Positions 55,395-64,000 of a stretch of DNA of 64,000 nucleotides are shown here, piece after piece. The DNA is from Orychophragmus violaceus (lineage: Eukaryota > Streptophyta > Magnoliopsida > Brassicales > Brassicaceae), in the NCBI GenBank assembly GCA_030180135.1, contig CM058238.1, positions 89,350,619 through 89,414,618 of the forward strand, read 5' to 3'. The position numbers and the translations under genes are program-made. The stretch's first letter is position 1. The number at the start of each line of letters is the position of its first letter. The notes beneath the pieces are model-generated. The model was not told where the DNA came from, made no database searches, and was given only the letters and a program-made list of their open reading frames with translations.

Positions 55395-57808
55395 CTAGCA
55401 TCCTTTGATTGTCTGAATTCCTTTAGGTGTCGGGAATTTCAGACATTGATGGTATGTCAAAGATACCGCCTTCATGCTGTATAGCCACGGAGTTCCGAGG
55501 ATGACGTTATAGATGGTTGGCTTGTCAATGACATGAAACCTCACCAATCTGTTAACTCCTCCTGCGAAAACGGGCAACTTGATCGTTCCGATTGTGTACG
55601 TCGTCTCGCTTGTGAACCCGGTGAGCGGCTTGGCCTTTTGCTTGATATCCTCCTCCTTAATCTCCATCTTTTTGAGTGTATCCAGGAAAATTAAGTCTAT
55701 CGAGCTCCCGGTGTCTACCAGTATTCGAGATACTTGGCAGCTTCCGATTAACAGCTCAACCACTAGCGGGTCGTTATGGGGGTAGTGAGTCCCATATAGG
55801 TCTTGGTCGGTAAAGATGACGGGTGGATCATCCGACAAGATTGGTTGAGGCGCTTTTTGCGCGGCTAACGCTAGGCGTTCGTAGACCTTGATTGACCGGA
55901 CCGAATCGTTTACGGAGATTAGACCTCCCATGATCATGTTGATTCTTCGGACGGTTTTGGGGGTTTCCTCTTCGTCTTCTCCCTCCTCTTCTTCTCGGTT
56001 GCGTTTCAAAGCTATGCTTTTGATACGCCGTGGCGGCTTATCCTGCTTAGGAGCTTGCTCGTCGGCTTTGCCCTCCTTTTGTTTCCCCGATTCTTCCTTT
56101 TTCAACCTCTCAATAGCCGCCTTGATTTCTTCATCCGAGAGTCGGGAATAGAGTGCATTTCTGAGGTTCCGACATTCAGCCGTGTCGTGCGATGTAGCTT
56201 GATGGTACTCGCAGTACTTATCCCCGGTAGCGGAGGCTGCTCGTTGCGCCTTCCCCTTTGCTTCTTTGTTCCGTTTATTCCACGGTTTTGATGATCGGGA
56301 TTTATAAGAGCTATCGGCAACCATCGTTTTGTCCCCTTTATCATAATGCTGTCTAGGTTCCCTTTCTTCCTTCTTGTCTGCTTGCTTGCCGGAACCGAAT
56401 CTTTTTTCTAAAGCGACTTTTTTCTCCTCCAATTCCACGAACTTGTTTGCTCGGTGAAGCGCATCTTCGATGGTCAAGGGCGGGTTGACGACTAGATCTT
56501 GGTAAAAGGCGACTCGTGCCAGACGGCATTTGTCAAGGCCGCGATTGTGAATTTATCTGGAGCCTCTGCTCGTGTCATCACTGCCCTGAACCTCTCTATG
56601 AAGTCCTTCAAAGTTTCCTTTTTTTCTTGCGTCATGGACATCAATGCGCTTAGTGAAGTGTCCTTACGTTTGTAGGCGAAATGATGCCTCACGAAAGCCC
56701 ATGTGAGGTCAGAAAAGCTGTCGATTGATTTGGATGGGAGTCGTGAGAACCAGTTTAATGCGTCCCCCTCGAGGGTTTCGGTGAATAGTTGGCAGAAACC
56801 GATGTCACGCTCCTCGCTTGATGAAAACCGTGCCTTTGCCGCCATGATTTTGAACGTTGTAAGATGGGTCGCTGGATCTTTTGTGCCGTCGTACATCGGC
56901 AATCTGAGCTTCTCCCTCTGTCTTATGTACGTGTTTGTGATGCGCGAGGTGAAGGGTGTCCTCCGAGTCTCCTCGATGATTCGGTCGATCTCTGGTGCGG
57001 ACCCCTTAACGCCATGGACCTCCCCTTTTAACTCTTTTAGGGTGTCTCTGAGCTCAGTCAGCTGTTTCTCGACATGGTTGCGACTTGCTCCGCGAATAGA
57101 CGCTCCATGATTTTTCTCGTGTGACATACTTCGCTCATGGCGATAGTTATCACGGTGCGAGCCGTTCTCATGTCGCGAATTTCGTCTGTGGCGCATGTCC
57201 CGTGTCTGGTGACTGGTGCGTTCATCCTTATCGGGTAAGTATCTCTCATCGCTCCAGTCGTCCCGTCTCCGACTTTCGCTCCGTTTGGGTTCCTCGGACC
57301 CTTCCTTCCGATGTGAGCTCCGCTCGCGAGTATCCTTCTTGTTGCTTTCCTTGTGCGGGTTGCTCCTGGACTCGCTGCTACGGCTTTGTTCATGGTGGCT
57401 TTCCTCAGATGTATCATAGACCAGCCGTCTGGCGACTTTGTCTTTCACCTTTGGAGGCACCTCTCTCTTGGACTTTCTAGACTGTGGGTCCGAACGGATC
57501 TTTGCTTGCTCCGTCTGCAGTAGGTCGATTTTCTCTGAGAATGTTTTGATCAAGTCGTTCTGCGACTCGATCTTGGCCATCAGAGTGGCTAAGACCTTGT
57601 CTTGCTCGATTTGAGCTGCTGTTTCGCTGAGTGACGGGGCATGTTTGCCGTCATCTCGAGCTTTGTTTGTCTTGGCGGCGTCTCGCGGCTGCTGGCCGCC
57701 TTTCGCCGCGTCGTCTTCGTGATCACTCTGGTCGTAATCACTTTCTTCATGATCGCTTAGTTCAACCCTAGGGTTATCTGGATCGATTTCCTTACGGTTT
57801 CCCGACAT
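55395..57808 (-). pseudogene. Tat Gag-protease
   Basis: Gag starts at ATG 57808. Acidic start, coiled-coil-like helix (about residues 60-105), a long Glu/Arg/His/Ser-rich low-complexity stretch (about 145-235), then the capsid-type region (PMYDGTKDPATHL, FVRHHFAY, LMSMTQEKKETLKDFIERF). A one-base shift near 56490-56505 ends this frame at 56492. The second frame, 56477-55395, goes on with a Tat-type knuckle (CEYHQATSHDTAEC), a Lys/Glu-rich linker and the protease with VDTGSSIDLIF. The pieces belong to one gene. The related element at 62520 has the same order. Confidence 0.87.
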
Positions 57809-57834
57809 CTCGTTCAGAAATTTCTCTTAGAAAT

Positions 57835-57853
57835 CCCCACAGTCGGCGCCAAT
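57835..57853 (-). promoter_or_regulatory. Primer-binding site of the Tat element
   Basis: Minus strand ATTGGCGCCGACTGTGGGG beside the 5' LTR. The TGGCGCC start is common in plant Ty3 elements of the Tat/Athila group. The partner tRNA is not settled here. Confidence 0.75.
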
Positions 57854-58395
57854 TGTAAGATCTCAACTCGGTCTATCCAAAGATAGCAAGAGTTTTAGGT
57901 TAGAAATTAGGGATTCTAAAAGAAGAATTTGGGAACACGGTGAGATTTGTGAATTTAGGGTTTGTAAGCCGGTGTTTCCGAGATGGAAGCCGGTAAAAGA
58001 GAATTGTGAAAGTCGCCGGAGAGATTTTAGGTTTAAACTCGCTCTAAAGTCTCTCTGGCCAAGAATATTCAGAAAAGCGTATCCTTTATTGAATATTGGG
58101 GTTCCCTTATATAGGGTTACAAGTCGGTTTATATGAAAAAGAAAAATAAGAGATAATTACGAATATTTCCTAATAACTCGGCTTCGCCTTTATACGGAAT
58201 ATTTCCTTTTACCGACTTTCTTGCACGGCGCCTTTGGACCAGACACCTTCCAAACCCTAATATGAAAGCCGTCTATCCCAAGTTCGGTTTAACCTAAGTT
58301 TTACCGCCTTGGGCTTTATTTCCGACTTCCCACTTTGTGCCGATCTAAACTCATGAATAGGCCTTCTTTGAAAAGTGCTAATCTTGACTCCAAGA
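57854..58395 (-). repeat. 5' LTR of the Tat element
   Basis: 542 bp; eight differences from the 3' LTR. The outer end reads CAAGA instead of CAACA. It contains the same CCTATATAAGG promoter-like box (complement near 58106-58116). Confidence 0.92.
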
Positions 58396-58400
58396 GTTAT

Positions 58401-58454
58401 CTATCTTTTGTCTTTATCACACGAAAGATTATTGTTGGGATAATTTTCCCAACA
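58401..58454 (+). repeat. 3' LTR of copia D, right piece
   Basis: Continues 32683 after the GTTAT duplication and ends in TTTTCCCAACA, like the 5' LTR end at 28378. Confidence 0.8.
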
Positions 58455-59091
58455 ATTTGTTATGGCTTTTGCTTGTTTCGGGTGGTCTCTGAAGCTGTCT
58501 CTTACTTTTGCATCAACGCCTCCCTTCTTGTCATTGCGGGATGATGTGGCTGTTTCAAGTTTTGCTCTCAGTTTGGCGTAGTGTTTCTTTCATCTTTGTC
58601 GCAAGCGTCTATGGTTACTTCGTGCCTTAATTCTACGTGTAACGTGGCGGTTCTTGGTCAGGTTCTTCTGTAGAACTGAAAATTAGGTTGAATCTCATAT
58701 TGATCTTTCATGTTCTTTCTTTTTTTTTGTCTAAGGTAGATTGGGCTTTTGTTGATGGTGAGAGTCACTCCCTGCTTTTTCTTTTACTTTGCTTCTTCTC
58801 GTGCTTGTGTGTCTTTTTAGTGTCTGCTTGCTTTCGTTTGTTGTTAGTTATATATGTTTATTCAAGTCGCATTTGTTTCTGCTTCTACTTCCATAAGTTT
58901 TGTTTTAGCTATACTTTCTGGTGCTGTACTTCATCTTTTTCGTCTCAACAATCTGATTAAAACCGGCTACGTGTATCGGACTTGACGAATATACAATTAA
59001 TTTTTTCTAAGATATTTAGAAACAAGAAAAAAGAAAAACCGAATAAGTAACAAAGAACATATTTTTCTCCTATTTTTACATATAATCCGAG
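58455..59091. other. AT-rich flank between the nest and WRKY22
   Basis: T-rich on the plus strand with no convincing gene. A hydrophobic frame at 58688-58960 is a by-product of T-rich sequence. It may include an old non-LTR element 3' part; this could not be shown. Confidence 0.45.
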
Positions 59092-59144
59092 AATAATTCT
59101 TTATCCTAGTTGACAAAAAAAAAAAAAAATAATTCTTTATCCTA
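59092..59144. mobile_element. Scar of a 5'-truncated retroposon: 17-bp TSD around a poly(A) tail
   Basis: AATAATTCTTTATCCTA occurs at 59092-59108 and again at 59128-59144. Between them is GTTGAC followed by 13 A (59109-59127). A long perfect duplication around an A-tail is the mark of LINE-type integration, here of a SINE or LINE copy reduced to its last 19 bases. It lies 41 bp past the WRKY22 stop. Confidence 0.8.
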
Positions 59145-59185
59145 TGTCTTTCCTAAAAAGAGTGTTCTCTCAAAGCCCTAACGAA

Positions 59186-60487
59186 TCATATTCCGCCGCT
59201 GGCTGTGGCGGCACTGTTTACAACCCAAGAGAGATCAAAACTTGCCGGAGCAGAGTTACCGGAAAATCTATCTCCGACGGCAAATTCCTCCAATCCCTCG
59301 AAGAAATCCTCACTCACCACCGTATCCGACAAAGACAACAGATCCTCGTCTCCGTCAAGATCTCCGACCGCTAGATCCTCCACAGGCAAGACAAATTCGT
59401 CGGCTGACGTCACTGGAGACGATGAATAATTAGCAATCGTGGTCGTCGGAGATTTAGTCGTCGGCTGATCAGATGATTTTTGACGGGTACTTCCGGCGAG
59501 AGAATTACGGTGTGTAGGAGCTGGGTGGTTGTGCTCCGCCGTGTAAGTGACGATGAACATATTCGGGTCGGATCTGTTTCGCTCCACTTGTTTACGGGCT
59601 AAACATCCTTTCGATGTACTGCATCTGTAATATCCTCTGTTTTTAACGAAAATAAAAGAAATAAATTTAGACACAAACTAAAAGCAAACAGAATCACAAA
59701 AACAGACAAGGGTTCTGTCTTGAAAGAATACACACATTTATAAGTCTTTAAAGAACAATAAATGAATTTTCTGTAAAGATTTAATCTTTTTTTTTGGTAA
59801 AGATTTAACCTTGGATATGGTGAACCTTTGATGGGTTTCTGTCCGTACTTTCGCCATGCCCAGACATCGGAGTTTAAAGCTTCTGCTGCTACATGACACA
59901 CTTTCTTATGCTGTATCTTTCTGAAACAAGCACAACAAAACACAGAGACTTTTTAGACAACTACACACGAAACAAATCGAAATTATATTTGATGGGTTCG
60001 ACAAAAGATACGACAAATGTTGAAAATTTGAAATTAAATTGATGGGTTCAGCAAATAAAACGCAAAATTTCATAAATGCCTTGATGGGTTCAACAAAAGG
60101 TGTAAGCTTTATGGGTTATTGTTGAACTGGTGGAAAGAAATCGAACCTTCTTTTAGATCTAGAGGTATTGGAGCCTGTGGGTTTGCTAGTGACGCTACCG
60201 GAAGAAGCAGAGACAGAAAGAGGACGTTTCTGGTTTTGTCTCTGTCTGGGTTCTTCTGGATAATTAAGACAAGAAAACGAGGATGCATTTGATTCTTGTG
60301 TGAACGGTGTGTAGAGATCTCGAATCTCTCCAAAGACGACGGTGTTACTCTGACGTTCGAAGGTGAATACAGGGTTCGTCGTGTGAGATGAAACTCCGCT
60401 GGAGAAGACGGTGGTTGTGGTGGTTGCTGATGAACTCACGGCTGAGCAACCCCTGACTACGGCGTGGAGATCCCAATCGTCGGCCAT
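59186..60487 (-). CDS. WRKY22 orthologue, group IIe WRKY transcription factor
   Basis: Three exons, 60487-60147, 59920-59810 and 59636-59186, joined by two GT...AG introns, give 300 codons with no defect. The start MADDWDLHAVVRGC and overall length match Arabidopsis WRKY22. Exon 1 is Ser/Thr-rich and ends in the basic SRSKRRK stretch, a likely nuclear signal. WRKYGQK is at residues 136-142. The zinc ligands follow as C-X5-C-X23-H-X-H. The second intron lies after the PR codon inside the WRKY domain, the usual position. The acidic C-terminus may activate transcription. In Arabidopsis the protein binds W-box DNA and acts in flagellin-triggered immune signalling below a MAP kinase cascade, and in senescence; transfer of these roles is by orthology. 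It is the only intact host gene here, sitting between two TE blocks. Confidence 0.96.
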
Positions 60488-60596
60488 TGATTTGGTTTCT
60501 CAGGAGAGACAAGACCAAGCTTTCTGAGAATCTCTGAGGAGAGAAGATAAAGCAGAGGAGACAAAAGAGAGCGCTGACTTTTGAAGGGTAGAGAGA

Positions 60597-60612
60597 TATC
60601 TTTATAAAGAGA
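60597..60612 (-). promoter_or_regulatory. Probable TATA box of WRKY22
   Basis: CTTTATAAAGATA on the minus strand, about 115 bp before the ATG, preceded by GA-rich sequence. Transcription would start near 60570. Confidence 0.55.
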
Positions 60613-60695
60613 GAGTGAGAGGTGGCAAATTAAAAAAGGGTTGAAAATGGAGGTGATATTTTTTATTAAATTATTATAAAATACAGTGTAAAATA

Positions 60696-60944
60696 CTCCC
60701 TCTGTTTCAAAATGTAAGTAGTTTTAGCTATTTTTGTTTGTTTCATATTATAAGTTGTTTTCATATATCTAGACAACTTTTAGCTTTATCAAAAACTGTG
60801 CACCCAATCATAATTTATGGTTTCTTTTTATGATTGGTTAAACTGTTTTTAATTATATCTTTATTATTATTTTTAAATCAGAAAGTAAATTTCTTAATCT
60901 TTGTGTTTTTAACCAAAACTACTTACATTTTGAAACAGAGGGAG
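60696..60944. mobile_element. Stowaway-type MITE in the WRKY22 promoter
   Basis: 249 bp with terminal inverted repeats starting CTCCCTCTGTTTCAAAATG and ending with the complement CATTTTGAAACAGAGGGAG, flanked by TA on both sides (60694-60695 and 60945-60946). The repeats go on for about 30 bp (AAGTAGTTTT...). No coding capacity. This is the Tc1/mariner-type MITE signature. It lies about 85-90 bp upstream of the probable TATA box. Confidence 0.92.
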
Positions 60945-60946
60945 TA

Positions 60947-61257
60947 CAATTTTGTTCTCTTCTCTTCTAATTTTGACAAAACCAAATGTGAACCATTTAT
61001 TTATATATCTTTCTTTTTATATCCATTTATAGATCTCACTTAGGTGAGTTTATTAATTGATAAAGATCTATACACAATATTACTCGAAAATATATACTAG
61101 CTTTCTAGACGAGCTGAAATTATATTGTTGTTAATTTTAAAAAAAAAATATATATAAATAGATTATCCAAACAATTGAAATCATGTAGTACGGACGGGGT
61201 ACTAAATTAATTACAAAACATGAAATTAGTAACATATACTGTAAATAAACAATGGCT
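60947..61257. other. AT-rich intergenic sequence
   Basis: No gene, RNA gene or clear repeat seen. Confidence 0.5.
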
Positions 61258-61328
61258 GTGAATGGTATGTAACTTTTTCACGTTTTTACGTTTTGAAAAC
61301 GTGATTCCGCCGAATACATACCATTCAC
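61258..61328. repeat. 71-bp foldback with GTGAATGGTATGTA arms
   Basis: GTGAATGGTATGTA (61258-61271) is matched in reverse complement at 61315-61328, with a nested CACGTTTT/AAAACGTG pair. A further copy of ACATACCATTCA is at 61555-61566. This could be the ends of a small DNA transposon of 0.07 or 0.31 kb, but no target duplication was fixed. Confidence 0.5.
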
Positions 61329-61566
61329 AATTAAACGCACGGGATGATGAAACGTGGAAATTAACAAGTGATTTTTAAATTTATCCCACACGTTTTGATT
61401 TTATAACTAGAAAAATCAAAACTTCATTCATCTACTAAATAGTAGCTTTTTGTTATTCAGCTGTTTTACAATTCCGTCCAGTTTAGATTTATTCCGTTCC
61501 AGTGATTTCACTATTTCTTGATTCAGTTATTCCGCTATTCTGCGATTCAGCTGACATACCATTCAA

Positions 61567-61921
61567 CGTGTGAACACGTTACAATTTTACAAATCTAGAG
61601 AGGAAGTATGTGCTTGGAGAGGGTATCTCGATGCTCTTATCCTCTCTTTGTCGACTAGTGTTGGTCACTAAAACCAGAAGTGGTTTCTGGTTTGTAGTTT
61701 TTGGTTGACTTTTGTAATTTGTCAAAGGCTTTGAATAATCTCTAATAAATCCTTCTTTTGTCAACCTCACACTCCTTTGAACATTTCCACGCGTCTTACT
61801 AACACGCGCTTTTGACATTGTTTATAAAATAGTGGGAAACCATACTGTCGTTGTAGTGCCACCTTTTTATCGATGCGCACAATAAGTAAAAAATAGTTTA
61901 AGCTTTTTACCTTTTTAACAT
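61567..61921. other. Intergenic sequence before the second Tat-type element
   Basis: A 79-codon frame on the minus strand (61818-61579) has no recognisable family and poor support, so it is not called. Otherwise nothing is seen. Confidence 0.45.
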
Positions 61922-62474
61922 TGTTGGAGTCAAGATTATCACTCTTCCTAAAAGGTCTATTCAAGAATTTAGGTCGGCCCAGAAAGAAAAATCGATTTAG
62001 AGCCCAAGTCGGTAAAATTCGGTTAAACCCGACCCGATTCCGTCGGCTTATATCTAGGGTTACGAAGAGAGCGGATTAAAGATAAGGTCAAATCAGCGTG
62101 AAGTATAGCGGCGTTCAGATATGGAAAATATCCCGATATTCGATGCCGAGATATTAGAAAAGATTCGTATTTACCTTAATTTCCTTTTATTTGATTAAAC
62201 CGACTTTGTAACCCTATAAAAAGGATCTCATAATTCAATAAACACACGCTTTTCATAATACTTTTACATGAGAGACTTAGTAAACCGACTTCGACCTAAT
62301 CTCTCTCCGACGACTTAGACACCTTCTCTTTGCCGCTTTATTCCATCCCGGAAACCTAAAGCGAAACCCTAATTTTCATATTCTCACCGTGTTCTTAAAT
62401 CCTCTTTTAGAATCCCTTAAGAACAAACCCTAAAATTCTTGTTATCTTCGGATACGCGGAATTGAGATCTTACA
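61922..62474 (+). repeat. 5' LTR of element E
   Basis: 553 bp from TGTTGGAGTCAAGATT to AGATCTTACA, the same terminal sequences as the Tat LTR at 57854-58395 read on the other strand. CCCTATAAAAAGG near 62211 is a good TATA box, with transcription then starting near 62240. Confidence 0.85.
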
Positions 62475-62495
62475 ATTAGCGCCGACTGTGGGGAT
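62475..62495 (+). promoter_or_regulatory. Primer-binding site of element E, variant
   Basis: ATTAGCGCCGACTGTGGGG directly after the LTR. It differs from the other Tat copy by one base (TTAGCGCC against TTGGCGCC). Confidence 0.7.
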
Positions 62496-62519
62496 TTCTA
62501 AGAGAAATTTCTGAACGAG

Positions 62520-64000
62520 ATGCATGGAAGTGACAACGAGATCAATCCGGATGAAAACCCAAGGGTTGAAACCGAAGGAAGTGATTATGAGCTAAGTGAT
62601 CACGACGATGACAACGAGGCACTCGACGGCGAACAACCACGAGTTGCCAAGACAAAGAAGGGTCGAGACGACGGTAAACGTATCCCGTCACTCGACAAAA
62701 CGGCGGAGCAAGTCGAGAAAGACGAAGTTCTAGCCACTTTGATAGCAAAAATCGATTCACAGAACGATTTAATCAAATCATTTTCGGAAAGAATCGACAT
62801 GTTGCAGTCTGAGCACGACCGAATTCGTTCAGACCAACAGTCGAGGAAATCCAAACGCGAGGTCCCTCCAAAGGTAAAAGATAATTTTTCTAGACGACTA
62901 GTCTATGAAACACCCGAAGGAGACCGTCAAGAACAAAGCCAAGACGGCGAACCCAAGAGAAACTCACGCCGAGAGCGCGGTGAGGGAGACAAGCATGAAC
63001 GAGGCTCGCATCGAAAAAGAAACTCAAGTGAACCCAATAAAAGTTCACACCGAGAGCGAGACGACTCGTATAAGGAGAGATACTCACCCAACAGAGATCT
63101 AGAAGACGAATACGAACAAGCCAATTATGAGACTCGGCACGACCGAGGCTCGCATCGCATACGGAACTCGCGACGTGAGAATGACTCGCGCCGGGACAAC
63201 CATCGCTACGAGCGAGGTACATCCCACGAGGAAACTCATGAAACGCCTGTTCGCGGAGCAAGTCGTAACCAAGTCGAGAAGCAGTTGACCGAGCTCAAAG
63301 ACACCCTCAAGGAACTAAAGGGCGAGGTTCACAGCGTCAAAGGATCTGCCCCATAGATTGACCGAATCATCGAAGAAACTCAGAGGACACCTTTCTCGTC
63401 GCGCATCACAAATACATATATCCGTCAACAGGAAATGCTCAGACTGCCGATGTACAATGGGACGAAAGATCCAGCCACTCATCTAACGACTTTCAAGATC
63501 ATGGCAACAAAGGCGCGATTCTCGTCAACCAGAGAACGTGATATCGGCTTTTGTCAACTATTCGCCAAAACCCTAGAAGGATATGCACTGACTTGGTTTT
63601 CTCGGCTCCCACCCAAGTCAATCAACTGTTTCCCCGATCTTACAAGAGCATTCGTAAGACATCACTTTGCCTACGTAAACAAGGATACCTCGCTAAACGC
63701 GCTAATGTCCATGTCGCAAGAAAAGAAGGAAACGTTGAGAGCCTTCGTAGATCGATTCAAAGCAACTATGACGCGGACAGAAGCCCCAGATAAATTCACT
63801 ATCGCGGCTCTAACAAACGCCGTCTGGCACGAGTAACATTTTTACCAGGATCTAGTCGTCAACCCGCCATTGACCATCGAAGACGCCCTTCATCGAGCAA
63901 ACAAATTCGTAGAATTGGATGAGAAAAAGGTGGCTCTGGCCAAGAAATTCGGCATTCGGCTCTGTAAAGCAGACCAATAAAAAGGAGGATAGAGAACCAA
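62520..64000 (+). pseudogene. Gag of element E, with stop codons
   Basis: ATG 62520 opens a frame matching the Tat Gag at 57808: acidic start, helix with DEVLATLIAKIDSQNDLIKSF, KSKREVPPKVKD, then the Glu/Arg/His-rich stretch. TAG at 63354-63356 replaces the Glu found in the other copy (GSAPEIDR). The frame goes on as the capsid-like region to a TAA at 63834-63836 within the WHE.. block, and then as TIEDALHRANKF with a shift near 63955. The zinc knuckle and protease would lie beyond the window. Confidence 0.85.

Larger units (their letters stand above)
32684..58395 (-). mobile_element. Tat-lineage Ty3/gypsy element, TSD GTTAT, interrupted by nested copia elements
   Basis: The two 542-bp LTRs (32684-33225 and 57854-58395) differ at eight sites by eye (about 1.5%). 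The duplication GTTAT stands at 32679-32683 and 58396-58400. The PBS (TTGGCGCCGACTGTGGGG on the minus strand) lies next to the right LTR. Gag, protease, RT, two RNase H regions and integrase run leftward, then a repeat-rich spacer with an oppositely oriented spliced gene before the 3' LTR. Dual RNase H and an extra antisense gene are features of the Tat group. Without the nested copia insert the element is about 11.0 kb. Confidence 0.92.
28178..58454 (+). mobile_element. Old, internally deleted Ty1/copia (copia D), outermost shell of the nest
   Basis: The 3' LTR (32529-32683 continued at 58401-58454, 209 bp in all) matches the sequence ending at 28378, and TGGTATCAAAGC (28381-28392) is a PBS variant. 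Internal remnants are a UBN2-type Gag, protease and a scrap of RNase H; integrase and most of RT are deleted. The CACTA element sits in its Gag leader and the Tat element in its 3' LTR. The first 25-40 bases of the 5' LTR do not align with the 3' copy, and no outer target duplication was found, so the left limit is uncertain. Confidence 0.75.
61922..64000 (+). mobile_element. Second Tat-type Ty3/gypsy element (element E), 5' part only
   Basis: 5' LTR, PBS and gag of an element related to that at 32684-58395, in the opposite orientation, cut off by the window end. LTR and Gag are clearly homologous to the other copy but much more diverged than its own LTR pair, so it is a different subfamily. 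At least two nonsense codons in gag show it is dead. Confidence 0.9.

Noticed and set aside
58688..58960. Small membrane protein gene (hydrophobic 90-codon frame)
   Set aside because: Leu/Phe/Cys-rich frames are expected from T-rich DNA, and no homology was recognised.
61579..61818. 79-codon minus-strand frame between WRKY22 and element E
   Set aside because: No recognisable domain, no codon-use or neighbour support.

Overview
This is plant nuclear DNA from a Brassicaceae species close to Arabidopsis. The one clear host gene is an intact three-exon WRKY22 orthologue (59186-60487, minus strand). Almost everything else is transposable-element DNA, as expected of a pericentromeric or TE-island region. 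The species cannot be read from the sequence.

Left block (1-4.93 kb): a Ty3/gypsy element, plus strand, cut by the window edge. Its Gag carries two in-frame stops, and its 830-codon Pol frame lost the reverse transcriptase/RNase H core without losing frame. From about 4.93 to 26.98 kb is a minus-strand Athila-type Ty3 element (gag-protease, deleted RT-integrase, ATHILA ORF-1 in the env-like position). It was split by three later events: a Ty1/copia element at 5700-13112 (TSD CCAAT), a second copia at 13528-20792 (TSD GTAAT) and a solo LTR at 21797-22996 (TSD GTGGT).

Middle block (27-58.45 kb): a Russian-doll nest whose main joins are each marked by a target-site duplication. An old copia (about 28178-58454) holds a CACTA-type DNA transposon (28453-31066) and, in its 3' LTR, a Tat-lineage Ty3/gypsy element (32684-58395, TSD GTTAT). 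That element holds a copia (37045-51732, TSD ACTTT), which holds another copia (40471-47932, TSD CAAGG). Right block (58.45-64 kb): the WRKY22 locus with a Stowaway-type MITE upstream and a tiny retroposon scar downstream, then the 5' LTR and gag of a second Tat-type element that runs off the window.

The most notable biology is a non-autonomous copia family, called copia A/B/C here, with copies at 13528, 37045 and 40471. All three keep an open 296-codon Gag with a CCHC knuckle. All three share a TAG exactly at the Gag/protease boundary, and the same further stops in a decayed pol. Yet their LTRs are identical or nearly so. This means the family was mobilised after pol died, using reverse transcriptase and integrase from elsewhere. 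The element at 5700-13112 resembles it at the LTR end, PBS, PPT and 3' UTR and is a plausible relative of the helper. Two further items stand out: a spliced antisense gene with a coiled-coil end inside the Tat element, and paired CG-rich dyads in the leaders or LTRs of unrelated element lineages.
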